Positions 13,703 to 22,447 are shown, counted from the first letter of the stretch. The stretch is DNA of 44,720 nucleotides from Brucella pseudintermedia (GCF_008932435.1 NZ_WBWE01000019.1:1-44720), one strand, 5' to 3'. A program made the numbers and translations. Notes: generated by a model not told the origin, from the sequence alone.

Positions 13703-15479
13703 TTCCCGTGCTTCGCGCCCACTGGACGGGAGCGGCAGGAAAGCACCACCCTGTCCGGTTACAGCCTATGCCCGTGCGGTGGTTGGCGGCCGGATCGTCG
13801 CCGGCCGGCTCGTGCGTCTGGCCTGCGAGCGGCACCTCGCGGACCTGAAGGTGGGGGTAGAACGCGGCCTGGTCTGGGATGGCGCTGCGGCACGTCATGC
13901 GATCGACTTCTTCGGCCATCTGCGCCACTCGACCGGCGAATGGGCCGGCGAACCCTTCGTGCTGCAGGGCTGGCAACAGTTCGTCGTCGGCTCGCTTTAT
14001 GGCTGGAAGCGCAAGGATGGATTGCGCCGCTACCGCACAGCCTATGTCGAGGTAGCGCGCAAGAACGGCAAGTCGGTGCTTCTGGCCGGCACGGCGCTCT
14101 ATGCGCTGATTGCCGATGGCGAGCCCGGTGCACATGTCTATTCGGCGGCAACCACGCGCGATCAGGCGCGCATCGTCTTTGGCGAGGCCGAACGCATGGT
14201 GGCGGCGAGTTCGGCGCTGCAATCGAGGATTACCAGAACCGTGAACAATCTGGCCGTGCTGCCGACCTCGTCCTGGTTCCGGCCGCTGTCGGCGGACGCC
14301 AGCAAGATGGATGGTCTCAACATTCACTTTGCCGCTGTCGATGAGGTGCATGAACATCCTGGACCCGAGATCATCCAGAAGCTGAACACCGCCACCGGTG
14401 CGCGGCGCCAGCCGCTGATCTTCGAGATCACGACGGCCGGCTATGATCGCCATTCGGTCTGCCGCCAGCATCACGAGTTCTCGGTGAAGGCGCTGGAAGG
14501 CACGGTGCCGACGGAGTCTTCAGATAGCTGGTTTGCCTATATCGCCACCATCGATGAGGGCGATGATTGGACTGACCCTGCGGTCTGGGTGAAGGCCAAT
14601 CCGAGCCTTGGCGTGACGGTGAAGCTGGATGACCTGAAGCGGCAGATCGACGAGGCTAGGGAAATGCCGGCGCAGCAGAATGCGATCCGCCGGCTGCGGC
14701 TGAACGAATGGACCGAGCAGGTCACCCGCTGGCTCGACATGGGCGTCTGGGAGGAGGGAGGTCTGCCGGTTGCCACTGACTGGCGCATCGTCAAACACGA
14801 TCTGGAAGAACTGGAAGGAAAACTGCTTGGTCGTGAATGCTATGGCGGGCTCGATCTTGCCCGCGTTAACGATCTGTCGGCTTTCGTGCTGTTGTTTCCA
14901 CCGACGCTGGATGACGAGCTTGGCGGATTGGCTGACAAATGGATTGTCACCTGCCGTTTCTTCATCCCCGAGGACGACATTCTGCGCCGCGTTCGCCGGG
15001 ATCGTGTGCCCTATGATGTCTGGCGTGATCAGGGCTTTCTGACAGCCACCCCCGGTAATGCCACCGACTTTGCCTTTGTCGAGAAAGAAATCCTCGAACT
15101 GGCGTCCCGCTACGATCTGCGTGAGCTGTCTTATGATCGCACCTTTGCCGGCGAGATCGTCCAGCATCTGCAGGATGAAGGCTTGAACCTTGTCCAGTTC
15201 GGTCAGGGCTTTTTGTCCATGGCAGCACCCACAGCGGAACTGGAGCGGCTGTCAGTGTCACGATCACTTTGGCATGGTGGCCATCCGGTGTTGCGATGGA
15301 ACGCCTCCAATGTTGCCGTGCGCCATGATCCGGCCGGCAACATCAAGCCGGACAAGGAACGCTCCAGAGAGCGCATCGACGGCATTGTCGCCATCTGCAA
15401 CGCTCTCGGCCGGGCTCTGGCCCGCGACGTCAATGCCGGCCGCTCGGTCTATGAGACCCGCGGCATCCTGATGCTGTAA
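13686..15479 (+). CDS. terL: Phage terminase large subunit, HK97-like (Terminase_1)
   Basis: 597 residues from a GTG start inside the terS end. The ATPase has a Walker A-like VARKNGKS near residues 122-131 and Walker B AAVDEVHEH near 215-222. The RuvC-like nuclease domain begins at GLDLARVNDLSAF (Asp near 389), with a second acid in YDRTFAGEI near 483. This is the DNA-packaging motor and headful/cos nuclease. Length and motif order are normal for the family, and there is no sign of damage, so packaging should be functional. Confidence 0.95.
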   Translation: MAAKPSSRASRPLDGSGRKAPPCPVTAYARAVVGGRIVAGRLVRLACERHLADLKVGVERGLVWDGAAARHAIDFFGHLRHSTGEWAGEPFVLQGWQQFVVGSLYGWKRKDGLRRYRTAYVEVARKNGKSVLLAGTALYALIADGEPGAHVYSAATTRDQARIVFGEAERMVAASSALQSRITRTVNNLAVLPTSSWFRPLSADASKMDGLNIHFAAVDEVHEHPGPEIIQKLNTATGARRQPLIFEITTAGYDRHSVCRQHHEFSVKALEGTVPTESSDSWFAYIATIDEGDDWTDPAVWVKANPSLGVTVKLDDLKRQIDEAREMPAQQNAIRRLRLNEWTEQVTRWLDMGVWEEGGLPVATDWRIVKHDLEELEGKLLGRECYGGLDLARVNDLSAFVLLFPPTLDDELGGLADKWIVTCRFFIPEDDILRRVRRDRVPYDVWRDQGFLTATPGNATDFAFVEKEILELASRYDLRELSYDRTFAGEIVQHLQDEGLNLVQFGQGFLSMAAPTAELERLSVSRSLWHGGHPVLRWNASNVAVRHDPAGNIKPDKERSRERIDGIVAICNALGRALARDVNAGRSVYETRGILML

Positions 15480-15499
15480 AGTGCTGACGAAAGAACCCA

Positions 15500-16813
15500 A
15501 TGGCATTCTGGTCGAACTGGTTCGGCGGCGCAAAACCGCCGGCCGCATCTCCGCGCGCGTCGTTCCAGGATGCGGGTGGCGGGATCGTCATCACCACGGC
15601 GCAGCAGCTGGAAGAGGCGCTGCGCTCGGGAACGGTGACCGCCTCGGGGGCTGCGGTGACGCCCGACAGCGCCATGCGGGTGGCGGCCGTCTATGCCTGT
15701 GTGCGCATCATCTCGGGTGCTGTGGCGACATTGCCGCTGCACATCAAGCGCCGGGTGGATGAGCGCACCCGCGAAGACGCCTCCGACACGCCGATCTGGA
15801 CGGTGCTGCGACGACGGCCGAACCGCTGGCAGACGCCGTCGCAGTTCCGCCGCATGCTGCAGGCGCATCTGCTTTTGCGCGGCAATGCCTACGCCATGAT
15901 CGTGCGGTCACGCGGACTGGTGCAGGAACTGATCCCGCTCAATCCCGACCGGGTCGAGGTCAGGCAGACGGACGATCTGGCGCTGGAATACATCTACACC
16001 CGCCAGGACGGACGGCGCATCCGGCTCCGCCAGGATGAGGTGTTCCATCTGGTCGGGCTGACGCTGGATGGCGTACATGGCGTGTCGGCGATCTCTTACG
16101 CCCGCGAGACCATCGGGCTGTCGCTGGCCATGGAAGATCATGGCGCCACCACCTTCCGCAATGGCGCCCGTGTCAGCGGGGTGCTGAAGCATCCGAACAA
16201 GCTCGGGCCCGAGGCGGTTGCCAATCTCAAGGTCGGGCTCGAAGAGTTCCGCTCCGGCGGCGAGCAGGAGGGAAAGAACCTGATCCTTGAAGAGGGCATG
16301 GATTATGCCCGCATCGCCATGACGGCCGAGGATGCGCAATGGATCGAGAGCCGCAAGTTCAGCCGCACCGACATTGCCATGTTCTTCGGCGTGCCGCCGC
16401 ACATGATCGGCGATACGGAAAAGTCGACCAGCTGGGGCACGGGTATCGAGCAGCAATCGATCGGCTTCGTCGCCTGGACGCTCGAGGACCATCTGACCAT
16501 GTGGGAAGAGGCGATCAACCGCGACCTGATCGGCGCGGAAGACGATCTCTACGCGCGCTTCAACCGGGCGGCGCTGGTCAAGGGCGACATCAAGGCGCGC
16601 TGGGAGGCTTACGTCAAAGGCCTGCAATGGGGCGTCTACAGCCCGAACGAAATCCGCGCGCTCGAAGACCAGAACCCGCGCGATGGCGGCGATGTCTTTT
16701 ATCCGCCGCCGAACACGGCCGGTGTGCCGGCAGATGAGAACCGTGATCGCCATGAGAATGATGGCGGCAGCGATGGTGACATTGACCCCAATGATGAGGA
16801 CGCAGGCAGATGA
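15500..16813 (+). CDS. HK97-family portal protein
   Basis: 437 residues. Typical portal blocks are visible: AAVYACVRIISGAVATLPL (residues 56-74), RRMLQAHLLLRGNAYAMIV, DEVFHLVGL, the long helix ending in IAMTAEDAQWIESRKF, and FGVPPHMIGDTEKSTSW. It forms the dodecameric ring at the capsid vertex through which DNA enters and to which the tail connector binds. Full length. The stop overlaps a 52-residue membrane gene at 16810 (ATGA). Confidence 0.95.
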   Translation: MAFWSNWFGGAKPPAASPRASFQDAGGGIVITTAQQLEEALRSGTVTASGAAVTPDSAMRVAAVYACVRIISGAVATLPLHIKRRVDERTREDASDTPIWTVLRRRPNRWQTPSQFRRMLQAHLLLRGNAYAMIVRSRGLVQELIPLNPDRVEVRQTDDLALEYIYTRQDGRRIRLRQDEVFHLVGLTLDGVHGVSAISYARETIGLSLAMEDHGATTFRNGARVSGVLKHPNKLGPEAVANLKVGLEEFRSGGEQEGKNLILEEGMDYARIAMTAEDAQWIESRKFSRTDIAMFFGVPPHMIGDTEKSTSWGTGIEQQSIGFVAWTLEDHLTMWEEAINRDLIGAEDDLYARFNRAALVKGDIKARWEAYVKGLQWGVYSPNEIRALEDQNPRDGGDVFYPPPNTAGVPADENRDRHENDGGSDGDIDPNDEDAGR

Positions 16814-16968
16814 GCCTTCTGGATAGTTTGAAACTGGCCGCGACGATGGTGGTCATGGGCGTTGTCAGCCTCGCGGTCATCAACCCTGCTTTCCACTTTG
16901 GCACCTTCATCGCCGGCATCACGCTTGGCGGATACTTTTTCCTGTTGGCGCTGGAGAACGTTCGATGA
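16810..16968 (+). CDS. 52-residue two-span membrane protein between portal and protease
   Basis: Very short gene from an ATGA overlap with the portal stop to an ATGA overlap with the protease start. It encodes MSLLDSLKLAATMVV and onward, with hydrophobic segments at residues 8-24 and 29-47, ending ALENVR. Precise coupling on both sides argues that it is real. Small membrane proteins at this spot recur in alphaproteobacterial prophage head modules. Function unknown. Confidence 0.7.
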   Translation: MSLLDSLKLAATMVVMGVVSLAVINPAFHFGTFIAGITLGGYFFLLALENVR

Positions 16969-17810
16969 GCCTTCGCAGATTGCCCGAAGCGCGGGTCTTT
17001 CCTCGGCCGCAGAACTACCAGTGGGACGCACCGAATGACGTGCTGGCTAAATGGGCCGAACATCCGCTTGTTGCCGCAGACGATGCCGACACCACGATCT
17101 CCATGTTCGACGTCATTGGCGAGGATGGCTGGACAGGCGGTGGCATCACCGCAAACCGCATCTCGGCAGCGCTGCGGTCGATCGGCAACAAGGACATCAC
17201 CGTCCGCATCAACTCGCCGGGCGGCGACATGTTCGAGGGGATTGCGATCTACAATCTGCTGCGCGCCCATCGAGCGAAGGTCACGGTCGAGGTGCTGGGC
17301 TGGGCGGCTTCCGCTGCTTCCATCATCGCCATGGCCGGCGATGTGATCCGCATGGGGCTCGGCTCCTTCATGATGGTGCACAATGCCTGGGGCTTGGTGA
17401 TCGGTAATCGCCACGACATGCGTGAAGCCGCCAGCCTGTTCGATGGCTTCGATTCGGCGCTTGCCGACATCTACGAAGCCCGCACCGGAATGGCCCGCGT
17501 GGAGATCGAGCGCCTGATGGACGCCGGGACCTTTATGACGGCGGCACAGGCGGTTGAATGTGGCTTTGCCGATGCCGTCGACGACACCGAAATCCACCCA
17601 GAGACCAATGCGTCCGCGCAGGTCCGCCCCGAAATCCAAGCCAGGCGCCGCATCGATGCCGCCCTGGCGAAACAGGGCGTCTCGCGCACGGAGCGGCGCA
17701 AGATGTTCAACCAGATTGCCGGCATGCACGACGCTGCCGACACGGCCACGCATGACGCTGGCTTCCACGCAGCCGCCATTCAGCGGCTGATCGACACCAT
17801 TAGATCATAG
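16965..17810 (+). CDS. ClpP-like prohead maturation protease
   Basis: 281 residues. The ClpP/S14 fold is shown by RINSPGGDMFEGIAIYN, the nucleophile Ser116 in GWAASAASIIAMAGD, and His139 in MVHNAWG. The roughly 90 C-terminal residues are helical and charged and may serve as scaffold, as in phages whose protease carries a scaffolding tail. It would cleave the capsid N-terminal delta domain during head maturation. It precedes the capsid gene by ten bases. Confidence 0.93.
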   Translation: MSLRRLPEARVFPRPQNYQWDAPNDVLAKWAEHPLVAADDADTTISMFDVIGEDGWTGGGITANRISAALRSIGNKDITVRINSPGGDMFEGIAIYNLLRAHRAKVTVEVLGWAASAASIIAMAGDVIRMGLGSFMMVHNAWGLVIGNRHDMREAASLFDGFDSALADIYEARTGMARVEIERLMDAGTFMTAAQAVECGFADAVDDTEIHPETNASAQVRPEIQARRRIDAALAKQGVSRTERRKMFNQIAGMHDAADTATHDAGFHAAAIQRLIDTIRS

Positions 17811-17820
17811 GAGACCCGAG

Positions 17821-19107
17821 ATGGGTATCGAACTGAACCCCGGTGGCCGCGGGCCAGTCCGGGGTATCCTCGGCGTGCGCGCCGAAACCGGTAACGCCAC
17901 CAAAATCCTGGCCGAACTGCAGAAGACCTTCGAGGACTTCAAGGTCGAGCGCGACAAGGAACTCGCCGACATCCGGGCCGGCATGGCCGATGTGGTCCAG
18001 ACCGAAAAGGTCGACCGTATCAATGCCGAGATCACCGCCCTGCAAAAGGCCCTCGACGAGACCAATGCCGCGCTGGCAGCGGTCAAGGTCGGTGCTGTTG
18101 GCGGGACGACCGATCCGGACAAGGCCGAACATGCCCAGGCCTTCGACCGCTTCTTCCGGCGCGGTGTCGATGCCGGCCTGCGTGATCTCGAGGTCAAGGC
18201 CAAGCTGACCACCCAGTCCGATCCCGACGGCGGTTATCTGGTGCCGGAAGAGACCGAGGCCGGGATCGACCGGGTGCTCGGCACCGTCTCCACCATCCGC
18301 TCGCTCGCCCGCACCATCTCGATCTCGACCAGTACCTACAAGAAGCTGGTCAATATGGGCGGGGCGACGTCGGGCTGGGTTGGCGAGGAACAGTATCGTC
18401 CTGGCACGGCCACGCCGACCTTGCGCGAGATCGCCATCAATACCGGCGAGATCTACGCCATGCCCGGTGCCACGCAGACCTCGCTCGACGATGCGCGCAT
18501 CGATCTTGCCGCATGGCTGGCCGAGGAAGTGGCGATCGAGTTCGCCGAACAGGAGGGTGCTGCCTTTGCCCATGGCGACGGCATCAACAAGCCGCGCGGC
18601 ATCCTTGCCTATGACACGGTGGCCAATGCCTCCCATGCCTGGGGCAAGATCGGCTTCGTCGCTTCAGGCAAGGCTGACGGCTTTGTTGCGGCGACCGCCT
18701 CGGCCAATCCCGCCGATTGCCTGATCGATCTCTACTATGCGCTCAAGTCCGGCTACCGGAACGGGGCGTCGTGGCTGATGTCGGATGCGACCATGAACAC
18801 GGTGCGCAAGTTCAAGGACGCCGAAGGCGCCTATGTCTGGGCGCCACCCTCCGGCCCTGCACAGGTGGCCACCATCCTCGGCAAGCCGGTCCATACCGAC
18901 GACAATATGCCGGCGGTGGCGGCCAATGCCTTTCCCGTCGCCTTCGGCGACTTCGGCCGCGCCTATCTGATCGTCGACCGCATCGGCATCCGCGTCCTGC
19001 GCGATCCCTACACCGCCAAGCCGAACGTGTTGTTCTACACCACCAAGCGGGTCGGCGGCGGCGTGGTCAACTTCGAGGCGCTCAAGCTGCTGAAGGTCAG
19101 CACCTGA
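17821..19107 (+). CDS. HK97-fold major capsid protein
   Basis: 428 residues. Residues about 26-95 are a coiled-coil delta domain (KILAELQKTFEDFKVERDK and onward), expected to be removed by the upstream protease. The shell domain follows, with GGYLVPEETEAGIDRVL, EFAEQEGAAFAHGDG, NKPRGIL, SDATMNTVRKFKD and a C-terminal VLFYTTKRVGGGVVNFEA. These are standard HK97-family landmarks. Length is normal for a full-size capsid subunit, so capsid size cannot be predicted from it. A good Shine-Dalgarno (GGAGACC) precedes the ATG. Confidence 0.95.
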   Translation: MGIELNPGGRGPVRGILGVRAETGNATKILAELQKTFEDFKVERDKELADIRAGMADVVQTEKVDRINAEITALQKALDETNAALAAVKVGAVGGTTDPDKAEHAQAFDRFFRRGVDAGLRDLEVKAKLTTQSDPDGGYLVPEETEAGIDRVLGTVSTIRSLARTISISTSTYKKLVNMGGATSGWVGEEQYRPGTATPTLREIAINTGEIYAMPGATQTSLDDARIDLAAWLAEEVAIEFAEQEGAAFAHGDGINKPRGILAYDTVANASHAWGKIGFVASGKADGFVAATASANPADCLIDLYYALKSGYRNGASWLMSDATMNTVRKFKDAEGAYVWAPPSGPAQVATILGKPVHTDDNMPAVAANAFPVAFGDFGRAYLIVDRIGIRVLRDPYTAKPNVLFYTTKRVGGGVVNFEALKLLKVST

Positions 19108-19114
19108 TCCACAT

Positions 19115-19138
19115 GACGGGCGGCTCCGGCTGCCCGTC
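19115..19138 (+). terminator. Hairpin after the capsid gene (terminator or attenuator)
   Basis: GACGGGC (19115-19121) pairs with GCCCGTC (19132-19138) 8 bp after the capsid stop. Only TCTTC follows, so termination would be partial. This could lower expression of the genes downstream of capsid. Confidence 0.35.
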
Positions 19139-19174
19139 TCTTCACAATTCCCATTCATCGAAAGGACTCCTGTC

Positions 19175-19561
19175 ATGAAGGACGGTATCTCCGGCCTCAG
19201 CCTGGTTGCGTCTCTGGTTCCGGCCGTGGTCACGGCCACCACCAAGGGCAGCCATGCCGATCTGCAGGGCTACAACGCGGCAACGCTGATCATCACCACC
19301 GGGGCGATTGCCGGCGACGGCGTGTTCGACGTGAAGCTGCAGCATGCCGACACCACGGACGACGGCGACTTCAGCGACGTTGCCGCAGCCGACCTCCAGG
19401 GCACTCTACCGGCAGCGCTCGAAGCCGACACGGTCTGCAAGCAGGGCTACAAGGGCAACAAGCGCTACATTCGTGCCGTCATCACCAAAACCTCCGGCAC
19501 GTCGATTGCCGCGGGTGCGATCTTTGCGCTCGGCCATCCCCACGACGCGCCGGTCGCCTGA
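19175..19561 (+). CDS. Probable capsid decoration / head accessory protein
   Basis: 128 residues, beta-rich and small-residue-rich (ATLIITTGAIAGDGVFDVKL, RYIRAVITKTSGTSIAAGA). It has the look of proteins found between the major capsid and gp6-like connector genes. The structural role is inferred from position, length and composition; no specific family is named. AAGGAC precedes the ATG. It is flanked by two intergenic hairpins, suggesting separately tuned mRNA for an abundant structural protein. Confidence 0.65.
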   Translation: MKDGISGLSLVASLVPAVVTATTKGSHADLQGYNAATLIITTGAIAGDGVFDVKLQHADTTDDGDFSDVAAADLQGTLPAALEADTVCKQGYKGNKRYIRAVITKTSGTSIAAGAIFALGHPHDAPVA

Positions 19562-19572
19562 TCGGTCAGAGC

Positions 19573-19605
19573 GGCCAGACAGTCGGCAGCGCCGAGATTC
19601 TGGCC
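19573..19605. promoter_or_regulatory. Nested intergenic hairpin before the connector gene
   Basis: Outer arms GGCCAGA (19573-19579) and TCTGGCC (19599-19605) enclose inner arms TCGGC (19583-19587) and GCCGA (19591-19595), with symmetric 3-base internal loops. No T-run follows. It may be an mRNA processing or stability element or a protein-binding dyad. Confidence 0.4.
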
Positions 19606-19638
19606 ACCCCCCGTTCATCAACCTGTTGGAAGACAGCC

Positions 19639-20208
19639 ATGCTCGCTCCCGTCCGCACGGTTGCGCCCGCGACCATGCCGGTGTCGCTGGCCGAGGCCAA
19701 GGCCCATCTGCGCGTCGATCACGATGACCAGGACGATCTGATCAGCGCCCAGATCAGGGCGGCGACCGCATATCTCGATGGCTATGCCGGTATCCTCGGC
19801 CAAGCGCTGATCACACAGACCTGGCGACAGGATTTTGATCGCTTTGCAGATCGCCTGACACTGCCGCTGGCGCCGGTCACCGCGATCGACAGCATCAGCT
19901 ACTTCGATGCCGGCAATGTGCAGCTGGTGCTCGATCCGGGCCTCTATGCCCTGCATGCCGATGCCTGCGGTGCCTATGTCACCCGGCGGTCAGGCCAATC
20001 CTGGCCGGCCGCCTTCCGTCGCGCGGATGCCGTCTCGATCATCTTCACCGCCGGCTATGGCGCGGCGGCCGACGTGCCGGAGCCGATCCGGCAAGCCATC
20101 CTGCTCATCCTCCAGCGCCTGTTCGATGGTGCAGACACCAGCATCGATGTTGCCATTGACCGCACCGTCCATGCCCTGATCGCACCCTATCGCAGAAGCC
20201 CGATCTGA
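19639..20208 (+). CDS. Head-tail connector, gp6-like (DUF3168-independent adaptor)
   Basis: 189 residues. The N-terminal pattern VSLAEAKAHLRVDHDDQDDLI is diagnostic of HK97 gp6-like connectors, which assemble a ring beneath the portal. The C-terminal helix PEPIRQAILLILQRLFDG is also typical. Two Trp-rich beta segments lie between (TWRQDFDRF; RSGQSWPAAF). It closes the head after packaging and presents the tail-binding surface. GGAAGA precedes the ATG. The next gene starts at the last base of its stop region. Confidence 0.9.
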   Translation: MLAPVRTVAPATMPVSLAEAKAHLRVDHDDQDDLISAQIRAATAYLDGYAGILGQALITQTWRQDFDRFADRLTLPLAPVTAIDSISYFDAGNVQLVLDPGLYALHADACGAYVTRRSGQSWPAAFRRADAVSIIFTAGYGAAADVPEPIRQAILLILQRLFDGADTSIDVAIDRTVHALIAPYRRSPI

Positions 20209-20555
20209 TGGCCAGGATCACCGCCAATGCCCTGCGCGACCGCGTCAGCCTGGAAAAGCGCGAAGAGATCGACGACGGCTATGGCAACACCTATGGCCAG
20301 TGGGTGCCACAGTTCGAGCGCGACGCCTGCATTCTACTCTCCAAAGGCGGCGAGACCGTCATTGCCGCACGCCTGCAAAGCGTTCAGCCGGCGCTGATAA
20401 TCGTGCGTTTCGATACCGAGACTGCCACCATCACTCCCACTTGGCGGCTGATCGAAACCCGTTCCGGCACCGTCTACAACATCCGCACCGTCGCCGACAT
20501 GGAGCGCCGCCGCCGCTTCATTACCATGCTGTGCGAGGCCGGTGTCGCGACCTGA
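20208..20555 (+). CDS. Head-tail adaptor / head closure protein (SPP1 gp16-like)
   Basis: 115 residues of the Phage_H_T_join family. It opens ALRDRVSLEKREEIDDGYGN, continues with beta strands AARLQSVQPALIIVRFD and TPTWRLIETRSGTVYNI, and ends in RRRFITMLCE. It plugs the head and provides the interface for tail docking. It is the last recognisable morphogenesis gene of the element. The tail-terminator, major tail, tape-measure and baseplate genes that normally follow are absent. Confidence 0.88.
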   Translation: MARITANALRDRVSLEKREEIDDGYGNTYGQWVPQFERDACILLSKGGETVIAARLQSVQPALIIVRFDTETATITPTWRLIETRSGTVYNIRTVADMERRRRFITMLCEAGVAT

Positions 20556-20697
20556 CGGTATTCCCGATCACGGCGGCGGGCGCCAGCACGGCCGCGGCAC
20601 CCCGGATGACAGTCTGGTATCAAGCCCTATGCCAGAACGCCCCGCCCCCCGCGCCCGAATGCCGGCACGCCGCGCAATTCCGCGAAAGGACAACAGC

Positions 20698-21531
20698 ATG
20701 ACCACAAACATGCCCATGGACGCGGCGCATCCGGCCGCGCCTGACAAGTACCATGTTTACCGGCCCCTGCTCGATCTGATTGGCCTTGCCGAGGGCACCG
20801 ACCGCAGGCGCAGCTATAACGAAACACTCGGCTATGGCGCCTACACCGGCGGCGACGTCAATCTGGTCGCCATGACGCTCAAGCAGATCGATGCACTGCA
20901 GACGAAGATGCTGAAGCATCCGAACAACAGCCTCAACTCCTCCGCGCTCGGCCGCTACCAGATCGTGCGCACCACGCTCAGAACCATCCGCAAGACGCTT
21001 GACCTGCCAGCCTCCGCCCTCTTCGATGCGGCCATGCAGGATCGCTGCGCCTGCTACCTGCTCGGCCTGCGTGGCATCGACAAGTATCTCGCCAGCCGTC
21101 TCTCCGAAGACACCCTCATCAACAATCTCGCCCGCGAATGGGCCTCGCTGCCCACTACCTCCGGCAAGGGGACCTATGCCGGGCAGAGTGTCGCCGTCTC
21201 CCCCGATCGCGTCCGGCAGGCCCTCGCCGAGGTTCGGTCACGCCACGCCGAAACCCAGCCGACACGCGAAATCGTCATCGAGCGCGAAGTCGACAGGCCG
21301 GTCATTCCCCACACCGTCGATGCCGAAATCCGCAAGCGCACCGATCAGTGGAGCTGGATCACCACCATATTCGGCTCCGGCAGCGCGGGCCTCGCCGCGC
21401 TCGCCGGCATGGACTGGCAGACAGTCACGGCCATCGGCGCGCTCGCCCTCGGCGGCCTCGTCATCGCACTCCTCCTGCGACGCCAGATCGTCTGTGCCGT
21501 CAAGGACGTGCGCAGGATGATCGAGGGGTGA
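20698..21531 (+). CDS. Muramidase endolysin with C-terminal membrane anchor
   Basis: 277 residues from the ATG at 20698, chosen because AAAGGAC lies just upstream and the longer in-frame extension is low-complexity. Residues about 18-150 resemble phage muramidases (LLDLIGLAEGTDRRRSYNE with Glu in AEGT; SSALGRYQIV; NLAREWASLP; GTYAGQSV). Residues about 225-265 hold hydrophobic segments (GLAALAGM; IGALALGGLVIALLL) followed by RRQIVCAVK, a membrane anchor. It would degrade peptidoglycan at lysis, perhaps released from the membrane. The interval 20556-20697 before it carries no convincing gene. Confidence 0.8.
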   Translation: MTTNMPMDAAHPAAPDKYHVYRPLLDLIGLAEGTDRRRSYNETLGYGAYTGGDVNLVAMTLKQIDALQTKMLKHPNNSLNSSALGRYQIVRTTLRTIRKTLDLPASALFDAAMQDRCACYLLGLRGIDKYLASRLSEDTLINNLAREWASLPTTSGKGTYAGQSVAVSPDRVRQALAEVRSRHAETQPTREIVIEREVDRPVIPHTVDAEIRKRTDQWSWITTIFGSGSAGLAALAGMDWQTVTAIGALALGGLVIALLLRRQIVCAVKDVRRMIEG

Positions 21532-21683
21532 GCCACAAACCGGCGACAGTTCTGCGAAATAGCCGCGAGTTCCAGGTGCGCGCAGCCGACGAGCTCGATC
21601 TGCTGCCGGATGGGTCGGCTATCGCCGAAATGCTCGCCGACTACAGCGTCATGCGGGACCAGGCGCGCATTTGCCGAGTGTGA
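21528..21683 (+). CDS. 51-residue protein following the endolysin
   Basis: GTG start overlapping the muramidase stop by four bases. It encodes VSHKPATVLRNSREF and onward, ending MRDQARICRV. It is soluble and charged, without a signal peptide or membrane span, so not an obvious Rz1-type spanin. Similar short genes follow muramidases in rhizobial prophages, from memory. Its stop ends only 2 bp from the stop of drmC on the other strand, marking the edge of the phage-derived block. Confidence 0.55.
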   Translation: MSHKPATVLRNSREFQVRAADELDLLPDGSAIAEMLADYSVMRDQARICRV

Positions 21684-21685
21684 TT

Positions 21686-22447
21686 CTAGATTTTCCGAAT
21701 GACCTTCGTCTCGATTAGAGCATGAAGATGGGCACGCAGTCCTGCGGGGACGTGTCCACCGCTGATCACGACGCCGGCCTCCATATTCTTCTCCAGCGCG
21801 TGCCCAGTCAGGTTGGCGCTGGTCAAGAAGGCTGAATTGCCGTCGGCAACGGCCACTTTCGCGTGAACCCGTCCTTCGGCGAACGGTGCCGGCCGGTCGG
21901 TCCAGACATACAGCGCTGCCGAAGGAACACACCGCCGCATCGTAGCAATAGGATCGACGGATAGGCTCCCGCCATGGCTCGTGGAGGTCTCCAACAGAAT
22001 TCGGATGTCGATGCCGCGAGTGCTTGCAGCATTCAATGCATCGACCACCGAGGAGACGTCGTATGCAACAAAGCTAACGAGAAAGAGGTCACTTTGCGCG
22101 TGACCGATGAGATCCAAGAGCACCTGCTCCGTGCGGCGGGTGGCGACGAATGGTGTCGTCGGGCCGGTCCAAACTAGTTCGACGCTGTTCTCGCGCTGCG
22201 CCTGTTGGCGGGCGAAGGCTGCGCCGACCAAGATCCCGGCCAGAACATCGCCTGATATTTCCGTCTGTTTCCAAGCGGCGATCAAGCGATCAAGCGCTGC
22301 GCGAGCAGCCGGCGTGCTCACGAGCTGATGCAGGCTTCCGTATCGTTCGACCGGCATCAAGCCGCGGACACGATCAGCGAGTGCTTCGATCCTCGACGGA
22401 GATAACATGGCCACGAGGTCTGTGGCCGCGACCAATATCGCTTCCAT
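21686..22447 (-). CDS. drmC: DISARM protein DrmC, phospholipase D family
   Basis: 253 residues. The phospholipase D HKD-type motif is seen once as GRVHAKVAVADGNSAFL (His195, Lys197), then SANLTGHALEKNMEAG. One motif per chain means it would act as a dimer, as in Nuc-like PLD nucleases. In DISARM the PLD protein is the third member of the core drmABC triplet, although class systems can tolerate its loss. It is the last gene of the leftward operon, with a start overlapping the drmB stop by one base. No terminator is visible after the stop, and the next gene is convergent. Confidence 0.9.
   Translation of the reverse strand: MEAILVAATDLVAMLSPSRIEALADRVRGLMPVERYGSLHQLVSTPAARAALDRLIAAWKQTEISGDVLAGILVGAAFARQQAQRENSVELVWTGPTTPFVATRRTEQVLLDLIGHAQSDLFLVSFVAYDVSSVVDALNAASTRGIDIRILLETSTSHGGSLSVDPIATMRRCVPSAALYVWTDRPAPFAEGRVHAKVAVADGNSAFLTSANLTGHALEKNMEAGVVISGGHVPAGLRAHLHALIETKVIRKI

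Noticed and set aside
19108..21683. Tail genes hidden among the small genes after the capsid
   Set aside because: Each gene reads as decoration-like, connector, closure, muramidase or a 51-residue follower; none is large enough or patterned like a tail tube or tape measure.
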